Assembly (NCBI RefSeq): GCF_964355755.1
Contig: NC_092680.1
Coordinates: 7,295,001-7,359,000 of the forward strand
DNA from: Antedon mediterranea
Taxonomy: Eukaryota; Echinodermata; Crinoidea; Comatulida; Antedonidae
Direction: 5' to 3'
Length of the DNA: 64,000 bases
Shown: piece by piece, positions 1 to 10,913 of the stretch
Layout: each line of letters starts with the position of its first letter
How positions within the stretch are numbered: position 1 is the first letter of the stretch
Translations under genes and position numbers: made by a program
Notes under the pieces: model-generated
Database searches by the model: none
What the model saw: only the letters and a program-made list of their open reading frames with translations
What the model was told of the DNA's origin: nothing

Positions 1-607
1 AGGTAAGGCCTACAAACAAATTGTTTTTGTATCATGTTTTCTTCTCCGTCGGCTGCTAGCTAAAGTTAAAGGCTGAGTAGCTTGCTGTTGTAAGGGTTTT
101 TATACCTGTTCCGGGCCTTACTTGGTTGGCTTCACATGCCTTTTTATCGCATTATTTGAAACTAAACGAAACATTCAACACAGGACGGTAAACTATAAAC
201 GCTGAACATCGTACCTATTTATTATTTATATGGATCGTAAATACACGTAATATTTATATGAAATACAAAAAGATGTATTGTAGACAGTCCTACTACTACT
301 CCGCGATCTGATGAATAGGGGGAAATCCCCAAAACATTTGGAAACAAGCTATTTTTAAATTTTGGCCTAGTTATTAAAATATTTTTTGATTTTGGCCTTG
401 GTGCCCCTTTGATTTAAAACAAATGGCCTTGGTGCCCTCCCATTTGGCCTTGGTGCCCCTAAAATCAATGAAAACCGGAGGCCAAATGGCCTTGCCCCTA
501 AAATCCCCAAATTCGAGGCCTGCATCTTTAAATGTTAATCAGATGGACACATGGATTTTTATGATACAATAAACTGAATGTAGTTACGAGTATAAATTGT
601 CACTTAC
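1..607. other. ARIH1 intron 5, partial
   Basis: I see no coding sequence. A short degenerate repeat of GGCCTTGGTGCCCC occurs four times at about 362-495. Confidence 0.6.
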
Positions 608-663
608 ATAACTGTATGGTCATCTACAAGAATGTCACACCCATGAGCTGCACATGATATAGT
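608..663 (-). CDS. ARIH1: ARIH1 coding exon 5 (end of RING1, residues 180-197)
   Basis: The exon encodes [18 protein letters not shown], followed by two bases of a split Met codon at a GTAAGT donor. Human ARIH1 has [18 protein letters not shown] here. The next exon is beyond the window edge. Confidence 0.95.
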
Positions 664-3600
664 CTGAGAAAACAAATAAAATCAAATTTCATTTAGCAAA
701 ATAAACACATTTTTTTAAACATGGTTGCCAATAAACTGTACTACTGTAAATCGTAAGCAAAAAAAATAACAATAATAAATAAATAATAATATATTTTAAA
801 GATGATTCTATAAAGAAAAGGATGAGATAAACTTCACATTTGAAAAATGGTCTACATTTAGGGGTGTTCAGCAGGAGCCTATGTCCATTGTCAAATAATT
901 AAGCTCTGTCTACACTATCAAACTTTATGTGACAATAAAATGTGATGTTTCCATATATAGACATGATGATGCTATATTACTACTATATTTGGGCATATCA
1001 CTACCATATTTGGGCACATCACACTTTTTTGTCATAGAACTAGTTTGATAGTGTAGACAGAGCTTTAGTTTTATTATACTCAAAACACAACACATTTAAG
1101 TTCACTTTTGGTCAACAACCAATTGGTATCGGTGTTTAGTAACTTTCACAAACTATATTTAATGTAAAAATAATACTACAGTATATGGTCCTATTGCGAT
1201 AACTTTTTTTGTCTTTAAATGGTTAAAAATGTGAAAAATAAGTCGATTCTAATAATTATAGCGGCCCGCTATAAATCTCAAAATGCATTGCGCGCAGATT
1301 GATATTTCTGCTTTTCTTCTGTAATTAACCCACTTTTCGATCGATCGCGAGGCCAAAACAAATGGAAGACTCCTAACTTTTCAGCGAAAATACTGGGTTT
1401 TCCCCAATTTGTATCAACGGAGTCTGGCAAAAATAGAAAGACAATTAATGCAGCAACTATACAACGTCAGGCTACGTTACCGATGTTTACCAGCTAGGCC
1501 TACAAAACTAAGCCTAGCTAGGCTAGGCCTAAAGACCGTCCACGAGAGGTCAGTCGCCGTGAGCTACTTAGGTAGTGCATTGTTTCTCACTTTTTATCAT
1601 AATTTACCATAAAACGTACATTTAAGACAAGGAATGACCTGGTTTAATGTTTTTAAAGTAATATATATGTATTATTTTTACAAAACGTCACAAATTGTAG
1701 GGAAGGTGTCTTTAAATGCAGGTAGTAATGAATGTCATGGATAATTTACAAGAGACTGTATCTGAAGGCAGACTACATACATGTAGAGCATATCCTGATT
1801 TATAATAACATTTTAAATGTTAATTACCCAACATAACATTTTTGATTTTCGTCACCTAACATTTTGAACGTTCTTTAATAACATTTGAATGTTACATATT
1901 AATTAACCTTTTAAATTAATATTTAATTAACATTCAACATAGTAATTACTTAAAGAACTTAACATTACAATTTTAGATAACAAATTAATTACAAAATAAA
2001 ACTCAATTTAAATAAAATGTATCTTAAGCTCTGTATACACTATCAAATTTTATGAGACAAAAAAATGTGATGTGGCCATATATGGAAATACTGATATCAT
2101 ATCACTACTATAAGCATATCACTACCATATTTAAGCATATCACTACCATATTTAAGCATATCACTACCATATTTAAGCATAATATCACTACCATATTTAA
2201 GCATACCACTACCATATTTGGGCACATCACACTTTTATGTCAAACTAGTTTGATAGTGTAGACAGAGCTCTATAAATCCTATTTTATTTCTATATCATCA
2301 TAGCCAACTGTACAGTAATTCCACAAATTCATGGTATGTACATTATCGCCTCAGAATTTGGATTTCGACATATTACATTACATCAAGTTAAGACAAAAAT
2401 AAGTGATATTCTGGTCCAGAGTTGATTTATACTTGGGGTCAGCTTTAAATGAGTTTAAGGTAAACTGCTGTAGGCACAAAAAAAGACTGGCTTTGTTTGA
2501 GAGGCTTTTTCATAATAAATGACACCTACCTGTCCCATGCCTTCATCCACTATCTTCATTGATAAATATCTAGTCCAACATTCATTGCAAAACTTGTGTC
2601 CACATTCCAAAGAAGAAAAATCCTAAAAGAACCATAGACATTAAAGATAGTCACACAAAAACATAGAAAATAGGCCTAAAGATAAATTAATTGTAGTTAT
2701 TCAAAGGGTAAAATTTAACCAAAAACTTTGACTTTTGTCCTTTTAAATTATAGTTTTATTAGAAAAGTAATTTCTTTTCAATCCATTCTCTACATTTAAT
2801 AGAAAGCGCGAAAATATTAACATATTTTAAAGCACATATTTGTATTGTATTTTTGTAATAATTTAATTTCAAGGGGTACAGTACAATAATTGAATAAAGA
2901 CACTAAACTTACGTTTGTTGGCATAGTGCGACAACATACCATACAAGATTGCATGAGGCAGGACGATGACCTTGTATTGACCTAACAACAAACAAAAGTA
3001 GTATGATTTTATGAACAGCGTTAATGTTAATGTTTTTAAACTTACTACCAAGCTACTACCAAGTCAGCACAGGTTCAAGGCTCTCATCAACAGTTACTGT
3101 CTTCTTGGATAAGGACCTACAACTGTAAGCCCAGTGTACAGTACACATTTGGGTTGTGTACAGTACACATTTGGGTTGTGTACAGTACACATTTGGGTTG
3201 TGTACAGTACACATTTGGGTTGTGTACAGTACACATTTGGGTTGTGTACAGTACACATTTGGGTTGTGTGTGTACACATTTGGGTTGTGTGTGTACACAT
3301 TTGGGTTGTGTACAGTACACATTTGGGTTGTGTACAGTACACATTTGGGTTGTGTGTGTACACATTTGGGTTGTGTGTGTACACATTTGGGTTGTGTGTG
3401 TACACATTTGGGTTGTGTACAGTACACATTTGGGTTGTGTACAGTACACATTTGGGTTGTGTACAGTACACATTTGGGTTGTGTACAGTACACATTTGGG
3501 TTGTGTACAGTACACATTTGGGTTGTGTACAGTACACATTTGGGTTGTGTACAGTACACATTTGGGTTGTGTACAGTACACATTTGGGTTGTGTGTGTAC

Positions 3601-6600
3601 ACATTTGGGTTGTGTGTGTACACATTTGGGTTGTGTACAGTACACATTTGGGTTGTGTACAGTACACATTTGGGTTGTGTGTGTACACATTTGGGTTGTG
3701 TGTGTACACATTTGGGTTGTGTGTGTACACATTTGGGTTGTGTACAGTACACATTTGGGTTGTGTACAGTACACATTTGGGTTGTGTACAGTACACATTT
3801 GGGTTGTGTACAGTACACATTTGGGTTGTGTACAGTACACATTTGGGTTGTGTACAGTACACATTTGGGTTGTGTACAGTACACATTTGGGTTGTGTACA
3901 GTACACATTTGGGTTGTGTGTGTACACATTTGGGTTGTGTGTGTACACATTTGGGTTGTGTACAGTACACATTTGGGTTGTGTACAGTACACATTTGGGT
4001 TGTGTACAGTACACATTTGGGTTGTGTACAGTACACATTTGGGTTGTGTACAGTACACATTTGGGTTGTGTACAGTACACATTTGGGTTGTGTACAGTAC
4101 ACATTTGGGTTGTGTACAGTACACATTTGGGTTGTGTGTGTACACAGAACCCAGTGAATCTTTCAGAAGAGTACCCTGCCAAATCAATGGTTGCCATTTG
4201 AGCAACATTCATCATGAAAGAACCCTTAAGATTGATTCCCACTAGGACGTAACGCAAGGACGTACACGCAACACAAGCGAGTTGACCAATGATAAGAGGC
4301 AGTTCAAATAATTCATCGCTTGTGATCAGTAAAATCCCCTACGTTGTGTTGCATCTCTAGTGGGAACCACAGATTAGGGAAGACGAGTTTTTGTATGTAA
4401 CAAACATATACAATCTTTGCGATAGATATGACAAACAGACGAGAATATCTAATGACTTTTATGTGGTTTCCTGTTCTATATACATACATAATGAGACTAA
4501 TGTCATTGTCACTTCCTTCAATGATTAGTAGGATTTTATGCATCTTTTTTTTCTTCATTTTACAACTTGATTATCATTAGTTTTAATGTATTATTTAATT
4601 GTTGGTCAGATGTTTTGACCTGCTCCGACTAGATTGTACATTTTAATCTCCGTATCTTTTAGAACAATTACTTAGCTACATGACGCAAAGCTACAGGTAA
4701 TTCACAGTATATGTTATACATAATTTTTTTTTCTTATTCTCAGCAGAGATTCAAGTGAATACTTCAAAAAAGTTTTAACATAATCATTATTATAAGAAAA
4801 AAACTTACTGTCTACATAAAGTAGTCTATTTTTATAATCAAGTATTTCATTTAGACAATTTCAAATCCGGAGTATCCTATTAACTCATAAAACAAGTAGA
4901 TTGTATAACTTTTTAGTCTGGATAACACTATTAAAGCAACTACCTTTCACTTAGATGTGAAACATTCACCAGATCGAATAAATTAATTAGTACAATTTTT
5001 CTCTACATTTCTCAGAATATTGAATATAGTTCGAACAGGGTCAAGGGTTAAAAGCTTATTTTTGGATAATGTTATTTAACATTCAAAGATTTTATTATTT
5101 CCATACTCTACTCAGTTGCATATTCTTCACCTTCTGTATCTATCACTAACAATAACATTAAAATGATCACCAATCCACAGATTTGAATTTCATATAGAAT
5201 TTCATCTTTCATTTAAATACAATATAAAAACAAATTTTGTTTTCACTAAACTTATTATTCACAGTTCTTAACTTTTCAATATTGCTCTCAGTTGCATATA
5301 TTTCTGATTTTCACCAATATTAAAGTGGAGAATTAAGGATAAAATCATCACTACCTCATTCAAATTGTAATACCCATCATGAACAACATTTAAAATTCAT
5401 AAATAACACTCAGCTATCGGCTTCTAACCTAGAAACAATGTGAGCTTACTCCTTTATAATGAAAAATCAACTAAAACCTATTTTTTATTTTATTTTATTT
5501 TATTCTATTTCATCGAAACCAACAGCGATAATTACCGCCACTAACAGGTTTGATACAAACAAGCCAGGACTGTTTAAAGCACCTTGATTGGACCTAACAT
5601 TGATCAAGGGCTTCTCTCATCCAGTGTCCACCTTGACCAGAGGAAAGGCATGAGCCAATACGTCTCAGGCAGGTACTAAATGCAGGGGCTGCCATAAAGG
5701 CTTTGTGATGAAACAGCATCTGCAATATTATTTAAGCATCTCTTATGAAGAACCTCTTTTACTTACTTTTGATGCAGACTGTGGCGTCGACTGCCGATGA
5801 GGACTAACTATATGAGCTTCTGAAAATAACCTATCCTGATCACCATCATAATAACGTTCCATAAGTTTTTCTTTGTCCCATTTGAAGTGATTCAATAATA
5901 TTCGTGTTACAGTTGCAGGTATCTATAATGTAAAAAAAAATGTAGCGACATTGAAATTACAGTACAACTCCTTGTTCAGACATCCCTATTGAAAAGACAC
6001 CTCTTTTTAAGAGAAATTCTTTGGTGAAGGAAAAAGATGAAATATATGTGTTGTAACTGTATACAGTACTCTATAGAGCTCAATAAAAATGAATTAAATC
6101 AGAATATTAAATTTCCATGCAATAGGATTACCATATAATTGAAATTATACTTCCAACTTTATGTGATAACAACATGTGATGTAATACTACCACATTTGGG
6201 CATATCACTACCATATTTGGGCATATCATTATCACACTTTTTTGTCAAACTAGTTTGATAATTTAGACAGAGCTTTATACACAACACTGTATTGATATTT
6301 GACATGTTTACAGTATCAGTAAATTAGATATTGGCTTTATAATAATAATATAAAACAAACCATGATTCTCAGTATTAATACTGTAGTACATTAAATATTG
6401 AACTCTCCTTACCCACAACAGATATAAAATAACTGCTTTAATATGGCATTTAACAATTCATAATCCATCCATTAAAATGGAAATAGACTATCATATTATT
6501 ACAACAACAGATGAATTTAGAACTCAAAGACATTCCTAAAGATATTTCAACATCCACAGAGCTGTTGATATTTTTGAAAAATTATTTTCATAATATTGAA

Positions 6601-8047
6601 TGAAATGATTTTTATTTTCTGTCTAACAGTATACAAACACTCTTTATGTCAGAAGTCTTTAGCTTTGGCATTGGCTTAATTAAAATGAAAAAAAAAGGCT
6701 ACTACGTACTTTACATGGAAACTAATGTAAAGCCCTGTCTACACTATCAAAATAGCTTGACAAAAAAGTGTGATGTGCCCGAATATGGTAATGATATGCC
6801 CAAATATGGTAGTGATAATGACATCATCATGTCCATATGGGCACAACACATTTTTGATAGTGTAGACAGAGCTTAACAAAACATTAAATGTGACCCTGAT
6901 ATTATTCGGAGTGAGGCTGAGCGTGGCGATGTAGCATAAAGGATAGAATCTGACTGGCATTAGACATTGTGCCATATCAAATAGCAAAGCCTGTTCTTTG
7001 AATGGGATGTAAAGCTGTTGGTCCTACAGTATGTAAATGCATATGATAAAGAGTAGGGGATCTTGCGGTGTGCTGATCATGGAAGGTATTGCACTATGGC
7101 AATCATGGATCAATAGAGGGCATAATACGATGTCCTCAACTGATGATGAATATGCACAAAAAAGTGCAATAAATATTGAAGTAATGTACAAATTTTTATT
7201 CTGTAATTCCAACCAGGTGCTGAACATTCTGCTTTTCAGTCAAATACTAAATACTGCAATGATGTAATGCCAACATTGTAACCACAACTGACTGATGCCA
7301 GATGACATGACTTGAGTCACAGTGGCTTCTATAAGTCATAATAAAATCTTTTGGCAAAACTAAGAATGGTCTGGCAACAATTTGTATTTTACATGCATGC
7401 CCTATTAGGCGATCATAGTCTTTTTAGAGTTTAAAGGGTGGGAAATCTATCAATTATAATCAGTGACTTGATTAAATAAATCAGTATTCTTACTTAAAAG
7501 ATAAACCACTTTGGACCAAAATGTGATTTAACCTTACCTACACATAAATAATTTCAATCCTCGCATAGATTTAGTCAAACTACTGTACTTACTCACAGAC
7601 CATTTTAGGTAGGCTTATGCAAGATATTTGCCGTCACATTTAGGTCCGGAAACGCCATGCCAACGACACTATGACTATGTTATGAGCGCATTTGTCATTT
7701 TCATCTCTCCAAGATAAGATATCCGTAGGTATCGCCAAGAAATTCATTGTATTTCCTAAAAACAATTAATTATTAGATCTCTACTAGGCCTATATCTATC
7801 GTACGTAATAGACCGACCTCTCACTTACCTCTACAACATTATTTACTTCTCGTATAGTATCAACCATGTGTTGAACTATGGCATCTGGATTTAAAACTTC
7901 ATAGTAAAAGTCATCATCTTCTGCCCTATCTCTTGAAGAAGATTCTTCACCTTCCATTTCGAAATGGTCTTCATAACCACTCGATCCCTGGTCATCATCC
8001 TGCTCTTCTTCATCGTCTTCGATGAAAAATCCTTCATCTTCATCCAT
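608..8047 (-). CDS. ARIH1: ARIH1-type RBR E3 ubiquitin ligase (Ariadne-1), first five coding exons; 3' part off the left edge
   Basis: Ariadne-1 is a RING-between-RING ligase that takes ubiquitin from an E2 onto its own cysteine and works with neddylated cullin-RING ligases. Minus-strand coding exons are 8047-7829, 5922-5767, 2981-2913, 2622-2530 and 663-608, all with GT-AG borders and continuous frame (197 codons plus two bases). Residues 1-50 are an acidic tail, as in the family. Residues 51-125 match the UBA-like region ([20 protein letters not shown], then [17 protein letters not shown]). RING1 ligands are visible: C138 and C141, C155, H157, C160, C163, then C183 and C188. The remaining RING1 residues, IBR, catalytic RING2 and Ariadne domain lie beyond position 1. 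It is divergent from HOMER. The assignment is firm; the exact start is the first ATG of the acidic tail. Confidence 0.95.
901..1066. mobile_element. palindromic MITE, family P1, copy 1
   Basis: Terminal inverted repeats AAGCTCTGTCTACACTATCA and its complement enclose a core with ATATTTGGGCATATCACTAC. This is the best-formed left-edge copy of a family found fifteen times here. It lies in ARIH1 intron 4. There is no ORF, so it is non-autonomous. Confidence 0.85.
2025..2270. mobile_element. P1 MITE copy 2 with internal tandem expansion
   Basis: Standard P1 ends surround a core in which the ~21-bp motif CATATCACTACCATATTTAA is repeated about five times, making this copy ~246 bp instead of ~145-165 bp. 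A 69-codon ORF across it is a by-product of the repeat. Confidence 0.85.
2530..2622 (-). CDS. ARIH1: ARIH1 coding exon 4 (RING1, residues 149-179)
   Basis: The exon encodes [12 protein letters not shown] and then [10 protein letters not shown]. It supplies four RING1 zinc ligands (C, H, C, C) and matches human [12 protein letters not shown] closely. Confidence 0.96.
2913..2981 (-). CDS. ARIH1: ARIH1 coding exon 3 (start of RING1, residues 126-148)
   Basis: This 69-nt exon encodes VNTRSS and the first RING1 zinc pair, CMVC. The surroundings are more diverged from vertebrate ARIH1 than the neighbouring exons are, but NTRSS, the CxxC and exact frame and splice sites support it. Confidence 0.85.
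3055..4210 (+). mobile_element. tRNA-derived SINE interrupted by its own minisatellite expansion
   Basis: Upstream of the array are a tRNA B-box-like CAGGTTCAAGGC (about 3068) and the SINE core CTTCTTGGATAAGGAC followed by ACTGTAAGCCCAGTGTACA. The same core occurs without an array at about 54090-54145 and, on the minus strand, at 49870-49960 and 57715-57790. Downstream of the array, CCCAGTGAATCTTTCAGAAG matches CCCCAGTACATCTTTCGGAA of the 49.9-kb copy. The array therefore occupies an internal position of the SINE. The outer ends are approximate. Confidence 0.7.
3134..4145 (+). repeat. 22/21-bp minisatellite, about 46 units
   Basis: Two unit types alternate irregularly: GTACAGTACACATTTGGGTT+GT (22 bp) and GTGTGTACACATTTGGGTTG+T (21 bp). 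Sequence identity is nearly perfect. Each 22-bp unit boundary forms GTGTAC-A-GTACAC, an inverted repeat around one base. No frame on either strand contains a stop codon within the array, which creates six overlapping ORFs of 333-387 codons; these are not genes. It lies in ARIH1 intron 2. Confidence 0.95.
4236..4366. mobile_element. short MITE with TTCCCACTAG ends
   Basis: TTCCCACTAG at the left is mirrored by CTAGTGGGAA at the right, 131 bp overall. It lies in ARIH1 intron 2 immediately after the SINE remnant. I saw no clear target duplication. Confidence 0.6.
4367..5766. other. ARIH1 intron 2, remainder
   Basis: This is AT-rich intron sequence. I see no recognisable gene or repeat apart from a moderately GC-richer stretch at 5520-5720 that may be an old repeat. 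Confidence 0.5.
5767..5922 (-). CDS. ARIH1: ARIH1 coding exon 2 (residues 74-125)
   Basis: The exon encodes [20 protein letters not shown] and then MERYYDG, the UBA-like segment conserved in Ariadne-1. It is 156 nt with phase 0 at both ends and a GTAAGT donor. It is too short and intron-bounded to appear as a long ORF. Confidence 0.95.
6153..6275. mobile_element. P1 MITE copy 3, left end lost
   Basis: The core motif and the right end TTTGATAATTTAGACAGAGC are present; the left terminal repeat is missing. It lies in ARIH1 intron 1. Confidence 0.75.
6730..6874. mobile_element. P1 MITE copy 4
   Basis: The left end AGCCCTGTCTACACTATCAA and right end TTGATAGTGTAGACAGAGCT flank the usual core. It lies in ARIH1 intron 1. 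Confidence 0.85.
7829..8047 (-). CDS. ARIH1: ARIH1 coding exon 1 (acidic N-terminus, residues 1-73)
   Basis: The start ATG is at 8047-8045. The exon encodes a run of Asp/Glu followed by [20 protein letters not shown], which matches the Ariadne-1 N-terminus. It ends on GAG before a GTAAGT donor. Confidence 0.93.
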
Positions 8048-9467
8048 TTAAAATATGTATTGATACAGTTTATAGAGTAGAAAATTGATTAGGCTATCAC
8101 TTTTACAAATTATTATCTCTCTCAGTCGAATAGTTTTATCCGCCTTTAGTGTATTTTACATAAAGTAAATACAAAATGTGAATACCCCTTGATACCAGGC
8201 AATATTGCCGCAATATTATTATGGCCTGGTTGATAAAGAAATACGTCACTTGGGAAAGGAACTTGAAGAATCAGCTACACTCACGGACTTTCATCGGAAA
8301 ATAAACTTAATATTTAACATAATAAGCTTCTCCATGTATTCAAAAATATAATTCGAATATTTATAGCAAAATGTGTCCTATCCTTACCCGCCCAGTTACC
8401 TATTTCTAGTAGGACAAAAATAGCCCTGACACAACAACACTGTAGCCCCGTAGTAATCACAATCGTTTCCCGAAATTCCGTCATTGATGAATGCATTGTG
8501 GGTAATAAGTAAAGACTCTAGAGGGGGCTCTTCAAAAAATGTTATTGGCAACTGCAAAGAAAGTTTTTAAACAAGAAATATTTCTTATAAAAAACGCTGC
8601 TCGCTTATTGAAAAATATTTTTTATTTCAAATGTTTTTGAATGTGTCATTTTATTGTCACATAATAGTTATTTTATCTGAAAAAAATGTAATTTAAAGCA
8701 ACAAATACTTAAATTGTCTGTCAGACAATGGTTTTGGGGTTTCTTTTCTTTTTTTATATGTGAATAAATATTATTTTTTTGTTACAGAAGTGAATACTCA
8801 ATTTCTGTCACTTTAGTTAATTTTATTGCTAAGGTCAAATCTGGGGGTCACTTCATCACCCTAGATATTTCAATTGTGAAGTATCCTATTACAAACACAA
8901 ACTTTAATGGACTGTTTCGATAATAATTCAATGAATATCTGACAGTGAATATACCAGAAATGCTTAGGGATTTTTAATTTTAGCATGACATGTCCTAATA
9001 GACTCTTTCCCAGACGTTTTTTGGGTCTACTGTAGCAGCTGGAATCAATAAATTATAGTGGAGTTTCCATTTTCACAAAACTGTCTGTCCTTAGAACTAT
9101 AACTGCTGCTTGCTTTAGCTTCTGATTGAGTAGTCCTAATGGGACGTAGCGGGCTAGAGCAGCAGCGTGAAAAAATACTAAGATTAAAGAAACTCATCGT
9201 TCTATAGCGGATATTCTAACTTTAAAATAAATATTTAAAAATCGCCTTTGAATATTTTCTCACTAAATTCAATTGAGATTTGAGATTGTCTTTTGAATAC
9301 AACATTTAAGTCTGGAACAATCTATAACTAATTTTCCCAAATCAGAAAAACAGCAACCGGCCGGATTTACGGAAATAAGCTTTTTTTCCTATGCGGCTCA
9401 TGATTAAAATGTGGCCTCGTTTACACGCAAAAATTTTACAATCTATAAAACAATTACACTAATGAAT

Positions 9468-9495
9468 CGGTAGACTGAGCTAACCGGTCATCATT
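9468..9495 (-). mobile_element. tRNA-like SINE head fragment
   Basis: Read on the minus strand, GACCGGTTAGCTCAGTCTAC is the same A-box-containing start as the element at 10149. Only the head is preserved. Confidence 0.5.
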
Positions 9496-10148
9496 CATAG
9501 CTAGATCATAGGTCTATTTTTATACATCCATGGCTAGATTAATAATACTAATTTCGTATAGATTTGAATATGAAGCTTTCATTTTAATCTATTTCTTATC
9601 AGACTTGAGGCTAAAAAAAACAACCAACCCAATCCTGATTAGAGGCTAATTTGTGCAATTTTGATAGAAGGCGGCAACCGCGAATGAATTTCTATGGTGT
9701 GGCAAGAGGCATCCCCTATCATACTGACGATTACTATATAAATTATAGTGATTATGTATGCATAATGACGACAGCATCATGACAGATGAATATGCATTTA
9801 CGACGGTAGGAATCGCAAAGATAGCTGACCTATTTCCTAAATTAACATAACCCGCTAAATATTTATCTTCAAAATAAAAGAAAAACAATATTTATTTTCT
9901 ATTAAAATAAATACATTAAAAAAAATAAAAACCGTAGAGAGATTCTAACCCAGGCTATAACTGAGAGTACTTAAAACAGAGCATTACCCGTTATGTCACA
10001 AAACAGGCCAACATTGACTGAACCTTATAATGTCTATTTATACGTACTTGCTTCATATTACGTAATTCATCGATACGTCAAAATGCATATTCATGGCGTC
10101 ATCTTGAGTGAACAAAGCCTGTATTAACCTATTTAAAATCAAGATGAC

Positions 10149-10345
10149 CGGTTAGCTCAGTCGACTGAGCGTCGAGTTAATAATACGAATTTTGAGGGTT
10201 CGAATCCCATGCTGGTCGGAAAGTTTCCCTGGTGGAATAGAGTTAAAGCTATGCGAGCTACTGTATTTGAGGTACACAGAATAATACTGTGTTTGGGCCT
10301 TAGTGCTGAGGCGGGAGAGCACACCTTAACATTTTTTTTTGTCTG
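10149..10345 (+). mobile_element. tRNA-derived SINE, plus strand
   Basis: GACCGGTTAGCTCAGTCGAC followed later by GGGTTCGAATCCC gives A- and B-box-like promoters, and the ends GACCGGT and GCTGGTC could pair as an acceptor stem with wobbles. The anticodon stem pairs poorly and a ~110-bp unrelated body follows, so this is a SINE head rather than a functional tRNA gene. Confidence 0.6.
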
Positions 10346-10908
10346 CGGCTTACACCACCTGTATTCGATATCATAAATGTTATGTTTAGCACCTTCAATT
10401 TAAGAACACCAGCGTTATAATGTCAGAAAATTAGTATGCGCTGTTTGTATTTTATAATTTTGTTCTGTTGTTGAAGTAGGCTACCGGCATGAATTGTATG
10501 CAAGAGACTTCTAATATTTCATTTCATAATTCAATGAATGAGTGCAATAAATAATCAATATATTTTAGGTCAAAAGTTCGGTTGAAATATTTCGTCAAAC
10601 TAGCGATGCTCGGAATGGAAGAAGGCAATCTAACAACACTCATGATAAACTACCATGTACCAAAATTAAAAAGCAAAGATAGTGTTGCAAAAAACAACAA
10701 AAAGTTATATTTAGAGAGAGGGCGCTATGTCAAAAAACACATTTATCATACACTTTTGCTGGGCTTGGAATTTCATTTTTCACGCTTTGGCTTTGCGTTT
10801 ATTCCGCTAGCCTGCTGTATGTGTGTGCTGGCAGCTAGATAGTAGCTAGCTGTGTGTGTTTTGTAAATGATAGTAGAACTTATATGTAGTAGTACGTTAC
10901 ACTTTACC

Positions 10909-10913
10909 ATGGG
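10909..10913 (+). CDS. HOMER: HOMER coding exon 1 (Met plus two bases)
   Basis: ACCATGGG runs straight into the donor GTAAGT. Vertebrate Homer genes also carry only the first residues before the first coding intron, and joining to exon 2 restores MGEQPIF exactly. A 5-nt coding exon cannot be found by ORF search. Confidence 0.85.

Larger units (their letters stand above)
8048..10908. promoter_or_regulatory. divergent intergenic region between ARIH1 and HOMER
   Basis: About 2.9 kb separates the two start codons, so both promoters should lie here. I see no TATA box I would trust. A short inverted repeat, ACCAGGC and GCCTGGT, lies at 8193-8228 close to the ARIH1 start. tRNA-like SINE pieces lie at about 9468-9495 (minus) and 10149-10340 (plus). 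No coding sequence is evident. Confidence 0.45.

Noticed and set aside
3056-4257. ORFs of 333-387 aa on both strands
   Set aside because: They are six-frame by-products of a stop-free 21/22-bp tandem repeat in an ARIH1 intron; no conserved domain or coding bias.
7024-7267. ORFs of 67-76 aa on both strands in ARIH1 intron 1
   Set aside because: No recognisable similarity or repeat pattern; consistent with chance open frames.
10149-10223. tRNA gene (possible Ile AAT)
   Set aside because: A and B boxes are good but the anticodon and T stems are mismatched and a SINE body follows directly.
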